A stretch of 64,000 nt of DNA from Elusimicrobium minutum (GTDB lineage: Bacteria > Elusimicrobiota > Elusimicrobia > Elusimicrobiales > UBA9959). Of this stretch, positions 16,424 through 24,188 are shown piece by piece. The position numbers were made by a program, and so were the translations under genes. How positions within the stretch are numbered: the stretch's first letter is position 1; every line of letters starts with the position of its first letter. The stretch is taken from the NCBI GenBank assembly GCA_020723765.1, contig DYIF01000011.1, positions 1 through 64,000 on the forward strand, given 5' to 3'. The notes below the pieces were generated by a model. The model was not told the DNA's origin. It made no database searches and saw nothing but the letters and a program-made list of their open reading frames with translations.

Positions 16424-17515
16424 TTATTTGTTTGATTGGTTGGAGTAATACTGCCCGGTTCCCAAAGCCGATTTTACCGTTATTAAAGCGAATTCTTTTC
16501 CGTATTGTTTTACCACGCTTACGTTTTGAACCTCAAGTCCGTCTCCGAAAAAATGTTTGACCCATTTGGAGGCCTCGGAAGTAGTCGCGCTTTTTATAAA
16601 TTTGTCGGCGAAAACCCCCGCGACGTTGTCCGATTTTATTATCGGGACCTTCATAACAAGTTTAGTAGCCGCGCTTAATCCGCCTTTAATCAATATGTTT
16701 CTAACGCTTATGTTGCACTGAAAAGTTTCTTCTCCTATGGGAAGACCGGTCAAAACCACAAAACCGGCGGGTCCGCTTAAAGCTATCAAAGGAGAAAAAT
16801 ATTCGAAATTTGAAAACATAAACTCTCCAACCGCGTTTATTACGACGTTAACGTTATAAACTCCGTATTTTTCGCTTAAAAGTTTCGCAAGTTCCTTTCT
16901 CATCTCATACATATCTCCCCAGCTTAGCCTTACCTGCTCGAATGGATTATCGGCCAATTTCTTAGCGACCTTTTTAGATACTATTTCCTCGGCCGCCGCC
17001 ATGGCTTTCTCTCTTACTTTTTTTACGTGTTCCAAGGCTTTTTGGTCTCTTTCTTTGATCATGCGGGAGTATATTTGAGCAAGTTTATATCTATCCGTTT
17101 CTATCGCGCAGTTTGATTCGGAGTATCCTTCATAGCCGTTAGAGCATTCTCCCCCAAGCCTATAACATACCAGATCCGGCGAACCCGGATTTTTAATTTG
17201 AGCGGGAATATATTTAAACGGACCGCAGTCTTCTTTTACTTTTGAGGCGTAATGCTCCAAAAGTCCGGAATCGGAAAATCCCAGGGTATTGCTGTTTGAA
17301 AGCCTTAAAAGTTTATCGGCGGCTTGTTCTACGGAACAAAATCCTCTTGCCGACTGTTCGGTTTGTTTCTGAGAAGATTCTACTACGGTCGGAGCTTTCA
17401 CCGAGGGAACCGAAACCCTTGTGGCGTCCTGCCTTACCGTATTAAAATCGTATAAATCTTGAGAAAAAATATAAATCGGGGTCATTAAAAATAAGATTAG
17501 GGATATTTTTATCAT
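16424..17515 (-). CDS. Uncharacterised secreted protein with cysteine-containing N-terminal half
   Basis: A 363-residue protein from the ATG at 17515, chosen because AGGAG lies five bases before it and a signal peptide (MIKISLILFLMTPIYIFSQ) starts there; the frame is open further upstream. The mature N-terminus (DLYDFNTV...) is followed by a Pro/Val/Ser linker, a region with six or more cysteines (about 75-155, likely disulfide-bonded), a helical Lys/Glu/Ala segment (about 165-220) and a C-terminal half with hydrophobic stretches. I recognise no family. The short linker after the signal peptide resembles the propeptide of the trypsin-like gene at 25.7 kb in style only. It stands alone, with a long non-coding region upstream. 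Confidence 0.75.
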   Translation of the reverse strand: MIKISLILFLMTPIYIFSQDLYDFNTVRQDATRVSVPSVKAPTVVESSQKQTEQSARGFCSVEQAADKLLRLSNSNTLGFSDSGLLEHYASKVKEDCGPFKYIPAQIKNPGSPDLVCYRLGGECSNGYEGYSESNCAIETDRYKLAQIYSRMIKERDQKALEHVKKVREKAMAAAEEIVSKKVAKKLADNPFEQVRLSWGDMYEMRKELAKLLSEKYGVYNVNVVINAVGEFMFSNFEYFSPLIALSGPAGFVVLTGLPIGEETFQCNISVRNILIKGGLSAATKLVMKVPIIKSDNVAGVFADKFIKSATTSEASKWVKHFFGDGLEVQNVSVVKQYGKEFALITVKSALGTGQYYSNQSNK

Positions 17516-17589
17516 AATTTCTCCTAATATAGTTTTAATATAGCCATATTGACTTGTCAAGGGCCATTCAGGCATAATTTTAAATAGTT

Positions 17590-17840
17590 GGAGAAAATTA
17601 GATGTATAGAAGCATAGATGTATGGATGTATAGAGAAAACTTTAGACATTTGGTTCCGCTCGTTCAACATTAAACTTTGAACATTTAACTTTAAACTTAC
17701 GACATTTTGTTCTTGTCGTGCAACTTTCAACTTTAAACATGCAACTTATGGTCTCTATCCCCTATTCTCTCCTCTCTATTCTCTGACATATGACATTAAA
17801 CATTGAACTTTGAACATTAAACTTTAGACTTTAAACTAAT
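17590..17840. repeat. Non-coding stretch of degenerate short repeats (AACTTTNAAC/GATGTATAG-type)
   Basis: The 380 bp between 17516 and 17896 hold no gene. Within it, GATGTATAG-like units recur at 17601-17635, and about ten variants of AACTTTAAAC, AACTTTGAAC and AACATTAAAC fill 17665-17835. Two longer related blocks start at 17645 (GACATTTGGTTC) and 17701 (GACATTTTGTTC), 56 bases apart. A CT-rich segment (17752-17784) separates the two repeat clusters. It encodes no plausible peptide. It looks like an expanding or decaying simple-repeat patch and may be a dispersed intergenic family. Confidence 0.7.
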
Positions 17841-17896
17841 AGGTCGTCTTTCATTAAATATATATAAAAATTGTAAAATATTGTTTTGAGGTTATT

Positions 17897-19057
17897 ATGG
17901 AAAAACAAATTGAAATAATAAAAAGAGGAACGGTAGACATAGTAAGCGAAAGCGAATTGATAGAAAAACTTAAAGAAAAAAGACCCCTTATAGTTAAGTT
18001 GGGAGTAGATCCCACAAGCCCCGATTTGCATCTGGGACATAGCGTGGTTTTAAATAAATTGAGAGCTTTTCAAGATTTGGGTCATAAAGCCGTTTTAATA
18101 ATAGGCGATTTTACTTCTCAGGTAGGGGATCCGAGCGGCAGAGACACTACAAGACCGGTTTTGCCTCTTGAAAAAATAATGGAAAACGCGAAAACTTATA
18201 CCGATCAGGCTTTTAAAATATTGGATAAAAATAAAACGGAAGTCAGATTTAATTCCGAATGGCTTAAAAAATTCGTAAGTTACGACTCGGATAAAATAGA
18301 GCTTTTCGGCGTAGCCAAAAACATAACTATTTCCAGGTTGCTCGAAAGAGAAGACTTTAAAAATAGGATGAAAAACGAAAATCCGATAAGCTTGCTGGAA
18401 ATACTTTATCCCATTTTTCAGGGTTACGATTCGGTCGCGGTAAAAGCGGATGTGGAGCTCGGAGGGCAGGACCAGATTTTTAATTTGCTTGTGGGAAGAG
18501 ATTTGCAAAAAATGTACGGTATGAAACCTCAGATATGCATAACCGTCCCCCTTTTGATAGGAACGGACGGAGCCAAAAAAATGTCCAAATCTTATAAAAA
18601 CTATATCGCTTTCAACGACACTCCCGCGGATATATTCGGGAAAATCATGTCTATTCCCGACGAGCTTATGTACGATTATTACGAGCTTCTGACAGACGCG
18701 GATATGAAAGAAGTAAAAAACAAACATCCTATGGAGGCAAAAAAGGAATTGGCTTTTATTATGGTGGAAAGGTTTTACGATAAGGAAAACGCGTTAAAGG
18801 CCAAAGAAAACTTTGAAAAAGTTTTTTCCGCAAATAAAATCCCGGACGATATTCTCGAATTTAAGTTGAACACTCCTTCCAAGCTTTCTCAGCTTATAGT
18901 ATTTAGCGGAGGAGCAAAAAGCAATAACGAAGCGAGAAGGCTTATCTCAAGCGGAGCCGTGAGAATAGACGGAGAAAAAGTATTGGAAGACAAGTTAATA
19001 GATAAAGGCGGGTTTGTACTTCAATGCGGGAAAAGGCATTTTAGAAAAATAGTTTAA
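17897..19057 (+). CDS. tyrS: Tyrosyl-tRNA synthetase
   Basis: A 386-residue class I synthetase. The HIGH-type motif is HLGHS near residue 48, preceded by LGVDPTSPDLHLGH. The KMSKS loop is KKMSKSYKN near residue 230. The C-terminal ~65 residues form an S4 RNA-binding domain (NNEARRLISSGAVRIDG). It charges tRNA-Tyr with tyrosine. Length and KMSKS-loop form fit the TyrRZ-like shorter subtype. GAGG lies six bases before ATG. No T-box leader is visible upstream. It is the first gene of tyrS-fecR-thpR-mltG. Confidence 0.97.
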   Translation: MEKQIEIIKRGTVDIVSESELIEKLKEKRPLIVKLGVDPTSPDLHLGHSVVLNKLRAFQDLGHKAVLIIGDFTSQVGDPSGRDTTRPVLPLEKIMENAKTYTDQAFKILDKNKTEVRFNSEWLKKFVSYDSDKIELFGVAKNITISRLLEREDFKNRMKNENPISLLEILYPIFQGYDSVAVKADVELGGQDQIFNLLVGRDLQKMYGMKPQICITVPLLIGTDGAKKMSKSYKNYIAFNDTPADIFGKIMSIPDELMYDYYELLTDADMKEVKNKHPMEAKKELAFIMVERFYDKENALKAKENFEKVFSANKIPDDILEFKLNTPSKLSQLIVFSGGAKSNNEARRLISSGAVRIDGEKVLEDKLIDKGGFVLQCGKRHFRKIV

Positions 19058-19065
19058 GGGGGCGT

Positions 19066-19890
19066 ATGAAAACCTTATTAATTTTATTCGTTTTTTGTTT
19101 TCCGGTTTTCGGCCAAAACGATATCAATCAGTATAAAAAAATGCTCGACCAGGCCCTTAAAATGCAGGAGTCTCAAAACGCTTCATCGGGAGCTATGGAT
19201 ATAAGGATAGAAAGAATAGGCGGAAACGTAAAAGTAATAACTTCATACGAAGAAGAAGCGGATTTGACGGATAATTACCAGTATCCTTTGGAGGCCGGGG
19301 ATACGATAAAAACCGGATACGACGGTTACGCCAACATATACATAAACAATATAGGCGTTATAAGATTGGAAAGAAATACGGAGCTGGAAATAACGGAACC
19401 TTCAAACGATATGGTGTTTAGTTTGTCTTTAGGCTCCGTAGTCTCAAAAATGGAAAGTTTGAATAAAAGTAAAATGTCTTTAAAAATAAAAACCCCTTCG
19501 GCTCTCGTTGCGGTCAGAGGGACGGAGTTTGCCGCGGAATATTCAAAGTTTCAGGATGAAACATCCGCCGCGGTGTTCGACGAAGGCGAGGTTTTTTTAT
19601 ATCCGGGAGAAAACGAGGATGAAACCAAAGCGATTAAAATAACCAAAAACTCCGAAACTTCGTTAACTTCTTCTTCCAAAAGAGTAAAAGTAACCAAACT
19701 TTCCAGGTTTTTAAAATACAAAAGAAGCTTAACCGAGACCAAAAAAAACCTTATAGCTCATAAGAAGAAATGGAAGAAATTCGATAACGAGCATAGACAA
19801 AAATTTAGGGAAGCTCTTTTTAAAAAAAATGTCGGTCAAACAAAACAAAAGAAACAAAATATTAAAAATACCGGCACTCTTAAAAAATGA
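19066..19890 (+). CDS. FecR-domain secreted protein
   Basis: A 274-residue protein with a signal peptide (about 1-16, cut after VFGQ or nearby). It contains a FecR/beta-helix-like domain (about 55-185): RIGGNVKVI, the LEAGDTIKTGYDGYANIYI segment, and KTPSALVAVRGTEFA, which is the classic FecR 'VRGTEF' box. The C-terminal ~70 residues are very basic and probably helical. FecR domains sense or bind at the cell envelope. No sigma factor or TonB receptor is adjacent, so this is the standalone type often found near envelope genes. It overlaps thpR by four bases (ATGA). Confidence 0.88.
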   Translation: MKTLLILFVFCFPVFGQNDINQYKKMLDQALKMQESQNASSGAMDIRIERIGGNVKVITSYEEEADLTDNYQYPLEAGDTIKTGYDGYANIYINNIGVIRLERNTELEITEPSNDMVFSLSLGSVVSKMESLNKSKMSLKIKTPSALVAVRGTEFAAEYSKFQDETSAAVFDEGEVFLYPGENEDETKAIKITKNSETSLTSSSKRVKVTKLSRFLKYKRSLTETKKNLIAHKKKWKKFDNEHRQKFREALFKKNVGQTKQKKQNIKNTGTLKK

Positions 19891-20450
19891 GATTTTTTAT
19901 AGCTTCAAAGATAAACGATGAATATATAGATGTTTTGTTAAAATTCAACTCTTTCGTTAAAAATTCTAAATTTGAAGTTTATAATAAATTAAAGTTTGTG
20001 GAAAAGGAAAATATTCATTTGACCTATTTTTTTTTAGGAGACATAATAGACGACGAACATAAATATAATTTGATGAAATCTTTTGAAATTTTTAAAAACC
20101 TAAACAAAATTAAATTTTTTTCAACTCGATTGGGGTATTTTCCCGATAAAGAAAAAATTAAAGTAATATGGGCCGATGTGGATAAAGAAGCTTCCGAAAT
20201 GCTTAACGATATCCATTTGAAAATAAAGGATATTCTTAATCGAAATAAAATTTATACCAACGAGAATTTCGTTCCTCATATAACTCTGGCGAGAGTCAAA
20301 TCGTTGCTTTTTAAAGACGAAGTATCGCATATATCGCAATTTCAATTCGACAAAGCTTTCGGTTTTTTTGAAAACATAGCTTTAATGAATTCCGTATTGA
20401 GTTCAAGGGGTCCGAAATACGAAACCGTTTTTGAGGTAAAACTTTTATGA
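19887..20450 (+). CDS. thpR: RNA 2',3'-cyclic phosphodiesterase (2H family)
   Basis: A 187-residue protein of the 2H phosphoesterase superfamily. Both catalytic HxT motifs are visible: HLT in ENIHLTYFFLG near residue 50 and HIT in VPHITLARVK near 131. The family (formerly LigT) opens RNA 2',3'-cyclic phosphates to 2'-phosphates and takes part in tRNA-end repair. The enzyme is cytoplasmic. It is tightly coupled by ATGA overlaps to fecR before it and mltG after it. Length is normal. Confidence 0.93.
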   Translation: MRFFIASKINDEYIDVLLKFNSFVKNSKFEVYNKLKFVEKENIHLTYFFLGDIIDDEHKYNLMKSFEIFKNLNKIKFFSTRLGYFPDKEKIKVIWADVDKEASEMLNDIHLKIKDILNRNKIYTNENFVPHITLARVKSLLFKDEVSHISQFQFDKAFGFFENIALMNSVLSSRGPKYETVFEVKLL

Positions 20451-21400
20451 AAAAAATTATTTTAGCTATTTTTATTTCGGTCTTTATTATGGCGGCTTTA
20501 ATCTGGATTTATGTTTATATGCCGAGAGAAACCGTTAAGATATTCATACCTGAAGGGTCGAATGCCATAGAAATATCGAAAATACTTAAACGAAATAATA
20601 TAATAATTTCATCTTTTTATTTTAAAGCCCTTGTAAAGCTGACAAAAACGGATAAAAAAATAAATCCGGGCGAATATGTTTTTATGAAATATACTCCGCA
20701 TGAAATAGTTTTATATAAAATGATAAATCAAAAATATTTAAACTCGATAAAAGTCTCTATACCCGAAGGATGGAGGGCCGAACAAATAGCCGAAAGACTA
20801 TATAAAAACGGGGTTATTAGAAGCGAAAAAAAGTTTATGGAAATAGTAAAAAAAGAATCTCTGGAAGGATATCTTTTCCCCTCCACTTATTATTTTAATA
20901 AAAATATGAGCGAAGAAGAGGTGATAAAAGTCTTTAAAGATACCTTTGATAAAAACATAAGGCCTTTGTTTTCCGTTTATAAAATACCGGATTGGCTTGA
21001 CGAGTATAAAGTAATGATAATAGCCTCGATAGTTGAAAGAGAAGCGGTTTTCGACGAGGAAAGAGGTCTTATAGCCGCGGTATATTTAAACAGGCTTAAG
21101 AAAAAAATGCCTTTGGAAGCGGATCCTACCGTTCAGTACGCTTTAGGATATTGGAAAAAAGGGCTTACATATAAAGATCTCGAAATACCTTCCCCTTATA
21201 ATACTTATTATGTCGGAGGGCTTCCTCCTACCCCGATATGCTCTCCCGGGAAAAAATCGGTAGAAGCCGTTTTAAACCCGGCTCAGATAGACGCCATATA
21301 CTTTGTTGCGGATAATACCGGCAAACACGTTTTCAACGTCAAATACGAAGAACACTTAAAAGCCAAAGAAAAAGCCAAAAGGGAAAGAATGGGAAGATAA
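20447..21400 (+). CDS. mltG: Endolytic murein transglycosylase MltG
   Basis: A 317-residue protein with one N-terminal transmembrane helix (about 4-24), a LysM-like subdomain (about 28-110) and a YceG catalytic domain. The active-site glutamate lies in IASIVEREAV near residue 200. LEGYLFPSTYYF and ADPTVQYALG are family hallmarks. It cuts nascent glycan strands at the membrane and is thought to set strand length. It closes the tyrS-fecR-thpR-mltG unit and is convergent with the DUF454 gene, three bases apart. Confidence 0.96.
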   Translation: MKKIILAIFISVFIMAALIWIYVYMPRETVKIFIPEGSNAIEISKILKRNNIIISSFYFKALVKLTKTDKKINPGEYVFMKYTPHEIVLYKMINQKYLNSIKVSIPEGWRAEQIAERLYKNGVIRSEKKFMEIVKKESLEGYLFPSTYYFNKNMSEEEVIKVFKDTFDKNIRPLFSVYKIPDWLDEYKVMIIASIVEREAVFDEERGLIAAVYLNRLKKKMPLEADPTVQYALGYWKKGLTYKDLEIPSPYNTYYVGGLPPTPICSPGKKSVEAVLNPAQIDAIYFVADNTGKHVFNVKYEEHLKAKEKAKRERMGR

Positions 21401-21402
21401 AA

Positions 21403-21771
21403 TTATCTTTTGCTTCTTAATTTGATTATATGCAAAGTTACCGCAATAGCTATAAATAAAAGCAATATTTTTAGATAATATTTATTTATAGATGCCGCGG
21501 ATATTATTATCGTTATCCATAGAATAGATATGCTCGATATTTTTACTTTTATGGGTATTTCTTTTTTCTCAACATAGTCTTTTATATATTTGCCTAAATA
21601 TCTGCTATTGATAAGCCGGTCGTAATGTTTTTGAGAGCTTTTTAGATAACAGTACGACGCTATTAGAAGGAAAGGGGTTGTAGGAAGCAAAGGCAAAAAA
21701 ATCCCTATTACGCCTATAACTACAAATAAGCTTCCTAAAAATACCAAAAAATATTTTTTAATATCCTTCAT
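21403..21771 (-). CDS. YbaN/DUF454 family small membrane protein
   Basis: A 122-residue protein with a typical DUF454 profile: an N-terminal hydrophobic pair (FLGSLFVVIGVIGIFLPLLPTTPFLLIASYCYLKSS), a central soluble stretch with SRYLGKYIKDY, and two closely spaced C-terminal helices. The PLLPTTPFLLIA motif is diagnostic. The function is unknown in the family; it is probably an inner-membrane protein. No clear Shine-Dalgarno precedes the ATG; TATATT lies five bases upstream, again consistent with a very short or absent leader. Confidence 0.9.
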   Translation of the reverse strand: MKDIKKYFLVFLGSLFVVIGVIGIFLPLLPTTPFLLIASYCYLKSSQKHYDRLINSRYLGKYIKDYVEKKEIPIKVKISSISILWITIIISAASINKYYLKILLLFIAIAVTLHIIKLRSKR

Positions 21772-21889
21772 AACTAAATATATTTTAATAATTATAGATT
21801 TAAATTTTTAAGCCGAAAAATAAAAAGTTCATTAATCCAGATTATTTAAATCTTTAATTCGAAATATCGTTCTATTATTTTTCAATGCT

Positions 21890-21950
21890 TAGCGTAGTAG
21901 AATGGACGAGATGGGGAGCAAACCCTCTGACCTCCTCGTTGCTCACTCGG
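21890..21950 (-). pseudogene. Decayed partial copy of the tRNA-Ala gene (3' half plus downstream flank)
   Basis: From GTAGTAGAATGGACG (21893-21907) to CCTCCTCGTTGC the sequence matches the true tRNA gene at 22048 with a fixed offset of about 145 bp. It covers the acceptor 3' strand, T-arm, variable region and anticodon 3' stem. The T-arm and anticodon loop carry substitutions and one insertion that break base pairing. The 5' half is missing. On the opposite orientation, AGCGCCTCGTTC at about 21992-22003 repeats 12 bases of the anticodon arm. The remaining parts of the 478-bp gap (21772-22250) hold nothing else that I can support. Confidence 0.75.
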
Positions 21951-22047
21951 GTTCGGTGACTTAGCAAATCAAGAAGCAAAAATGGCGTCACAGCGCCTCG
22001 TTCTTAAAATACTTATGATTATTCTACGAAGCTTTAGTGTAGTAGAA

Positions 22048-22120
22048 TGGACGTGATGGGGATCGAACCCACGACCTCCTCGTTGCGAACGAGGCGCTCT
22101 CCCAGCTGAGCTACACGCCC
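22048..22120 (-). tRNA. tRNA-Ala (anticodon CGC)
   Basis: A 73-base cloverleaf on the minus strand. The acceptor stem GGGCGTG/CACGTCC contains the G3-U70 wobble pair that identifies alanine tRNAs, with A as discriminator. The anticodon stem CCTCG/CGAGG closes the loop TTCGCAA, giving anticodon CGC (codon GCG). D-arm AGCTCAGCTGGGAGAGC and T-loop TTCGATC are standard. CCA is not encoded. A 7-bp inverted repeat (ATTCTAC/GTAGAAT) follows the 3' end. Confidence 0.97.
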
Positions 22121-22250
22121 AAAATATGCCCTTATCTTTATTTTACTAAAAATGACGGGGGTTTTTCTATATATGATAATTTTATTTATAACCCTTATAT
22201 CATTTTTTGTATAATTGAATTTATAGAGGTTTTTATTATAAGGAGCGAGT

Positions 22251-22790
22251 ATGCCAAAAGACTATTTTCCGTTAAAAGAAAAAACAAGATATGAGTATGA
22301 GTTTAAAAGTTCGGAATTTGACGGGATAGCCAGGGTATATATAGATATAATTAAAATAAATAAAAAAGGAAAAAATGCCGTGGCCGACGCCAGAATGAAG
22401 TTTGTATTGAGAGACGAACATACGACCGAATTTAAAATAAAAAAAGATTCCAAATGGGTTATTACTACCGACGGCATAGTCGTTGGAGGAAGAAAAGAGT
22501 TTCCCATACCTCCGAAAGAAGGTGTTAAGTGGGACGAGTATCCGGATTCCAACGAGATAGTATCTATGACAGACAAACTTTCCATTAAAGCCGGAAAATT
22601 TACCAACTGTCTTAAAGTTCTTACAAAAATAGCCGGCGGAGACGCCGGGATGGCGACAAGATATTACGCTCCGGGCGTCGGATATGTTATGGAAGATTAT
22701 ATGGCGGAAGATAAAAATTGTTTCGTTGAACTCGTTTCGGTTTCAAAGCTTAGCGACGAAGAGCTCTCTGAAAAAAGGAGAAGGAAATGA
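22251..22790 (+). CDS. Uncharacterised protein, beta-rich
   Basis: A 179-residue protein without a signal peptide or membrane segment. The pattern (YFPLKEKTRYEYEF at the start, alternating beta-like strands, and RYYAPGVGYVMEDY near residue 147) is common in bacterial DUF3108-like or lipoprotein-derived 'pre-toxin' proteins that end in an 'APGVGxV' segment. Here, unlike those, no export signal is visible. I cannot assign a function. AAGGAG sits five bases before ATG, and a TATAAT box lies about 35 bases further up. It overlaps asnS by four bases (ATGA), so the two are co-expressed. Confidence 0.75.
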   Translation: MPKDYFPLKEKTRYEYEFKSSEFDGIARVYIDIIKINKKGKNAVADARMKFVLRDEHTTEFKIKKDSKWVITTDGIVVGGRKEFPIPPKEGVKWDEYPDSNEIVSMTDKLSIKAGKFTNCLKVLTKIAGGDAGMATRYYAPGVGYVMEDYMAEDKNCFVELVSVSKLSDEELSEKRRRK

Positions 22791-24187
22791 AAACGGCTAC
22801 GATAAAAGAAATCCTTTTAAACGATAAAACGGTTAACGATATTACTTTGATGGGATGGGTAAAAACGAGAAGAGACCTTAAAAGCCAATCTTTTGCGGAG
22901 TTAAACGACGGTTCAACTAGACAGAATCTTCAAATAGTAATAGATAATTCCGATCCCAAATTTCAATCCGTACTTGCCAAAATAGTAAACGGAGCTTCGG
23001 TTAAAGTTATCGGAGATTTGGTCCAATCCCCCGCCAAAGGCCAGAAATACGAAGTTAAAGTGAAAGAAATATTAGTTTTGGGAGAATGCGATCAGGAAAA
23101 ATATCCCATTCAAAAGAAAAAGACATCCGACGAGTTTTTGAGAACCGTCGCTCATTTAAGACCGAGAACCAACAAATACGCTTCCATGTTAAGAATAAGG
23201 TCCGAGCTTAGTTTTGCGATACATAAATATTTTAGAGATAACGGTTTTTTTTATGTACATACCCCCATTATAACCTCTTCGGATTGCGAAGGCGCTGGAC
23301 AGATGTTTAGCGTATCGGCTTTCGATATAGGCAACATAAAAAATCTTCCTATAGACAAAGACGGCAATGTGGATTTTTCCAAAGACCTTTTCGGAAGAAG
23401 AACTTATCTTACAGTTTCCGGGCAGTTGGAGGGCGAGACTTTGGCTTTGGGATTGGGCAAAATTTACACATTCGGTCCAACTTTCAGAGCCGAAAACTCA
23501 AATACTTATAGACATGCGGCGGAGTTCTGGATGGTAGAACCCGAGATGGCGTTTTACGATATATACGACGATATGGATCTCGCCGAAGATTTTGTTAAAA
23601 ACATAACAAAACATGTTATGGATAACTGCTCACTCGATATAGAGCTTTTTGCTAAGTTCGTCGAACCCAATCTTATTAATAACTTAAAAAATGTAATCGA
23701 AACAAAATACGAACGGCTTACTTATACCGACGCGGTTAAAATTTTGGAAAAGGAAAACGAAAGATTTGAAAATAAAGTAAGTTGGGGAACTGATCTTGCA
23801 AGCGAACATGAAAGGTTTTTAGTCGAGCATTATTTCAAAAAACCGGTGATAATGTATAATAAACCCAAAAATGTCGCCGCTTTTTATATGAAACTAAACG
23901 AAGACGGTAAAACGGTAAGAGGTATGGACCTCTTGGTCCCGAGAATAGGAGAGCTGGTCGGAGGAAGCGAAAGAGAAGAAAGACTCGATGTTTTAATCGA
24001 GAAAATGAAAGAATTTAATATGAACATAGATTCTTACTGGTGGTATCTGGATTTGAGAAGGTTCGGTACCGTTCCTCACAGCGGTTTCGGTTTGGGATTT
24101 GAGAGAATGATGATGCTGGTCACGGGTATAGGGAATATAAGAGACGTTTGTGCATATCCCAGAGTTCCCGGATATGCGGAGTTTTAA
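22787..24187 (+). CDS. asnS: Asparaginyl-tRNA synthetase
   Basis: A 466-residue class IIb synthetase. The N-terminal OB-fold anticodon-binding domain (about 1-115) is followed by the catalytic core. Motif 2 is FRAENSNTYRHAAEFWMVEPE near residue 230, motif 3 is GFGLGFERMMMLVTG near 425, and the AsnRS-type GQLEGETLALGLGKIYTFGPT lies at about 207-227. It charges tRNA-Asn directly with asparagine, so the cell need not make Asn-tRNA by amidation. It follows the 22.25-kb gene with an ATGA overlap and is convergent with the GAF-PAS gene, one base apart. Confidence 0.97.
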   Translation: MKTATIKEILLNDKTVNDITLMGWVKTRRDLKSQSFAELNDGSTRQNLQIVIDNSDPKFQSVLAKIVNGASVKVIGDLVQSPAKGQKYEVKVKEILVLGECDQEKYPIQKKKTSDEFLRTVAHLRPRTNKYASMLRIRSELSFAIHKYFRDNGFFYVHTPIITSSDCEGAGQMFSVSAFDIGNIKNLPIDKDGNVDFSKDLFGRRTYLTVSGQLEGETLALGLGKIYTFGPTFRAENSNTYRHAAEFWMVEPEMAFYDIYDDMDLAEDFVKNITKHVMDNCSLDIELFAKFVEPNLINNLKNVIETKYERLTYTDAVKILEKENERFENKVSWGTDLASEHERFLVEHYFKKPVIMYNKPKNVAAFYMKLNEDGKTVRGMDLLVPRIGELVGGSEREERLDVLIEKMKEFNMNIDSYWWYLDLRRFGTVPHSGFGLGFERMMMLVTGIGNIRDVCAYPRVPGYAEF

Positions 24188-24188
24188 A

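Noticed and set aside
17549-17560. TTGACTTGTCAA palindrome upstream of the secreted orphan gene, as a third copy of the protease operator
   Set aside because: The half-site differs (TTGAC, two-base spacer) and it is 39.5 bases from the start codon; it more likely supplies the TTGACA -35 on the minus strand.
17516-17896. Possible T-box leader for tyrS
   Set aside because: No AGGGTGG-type T-box sequence or specifier stem; the region is low-complexity repeats.
18095-18727. 210-codon minus-strand open frame inside tyrS
   Set aside because: It is antisense to a clear synthetase gene, has aromatic-rich composition typical of mirrored AT-rich codons, and shows no motif.
21393-21413. AAGATAAAATTATCTT palindrome between mltG and the DUF454 gene as a terminator
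   Set aside because: The stem has no GC core, the loop is two bases, and it overlaps both coding ends.
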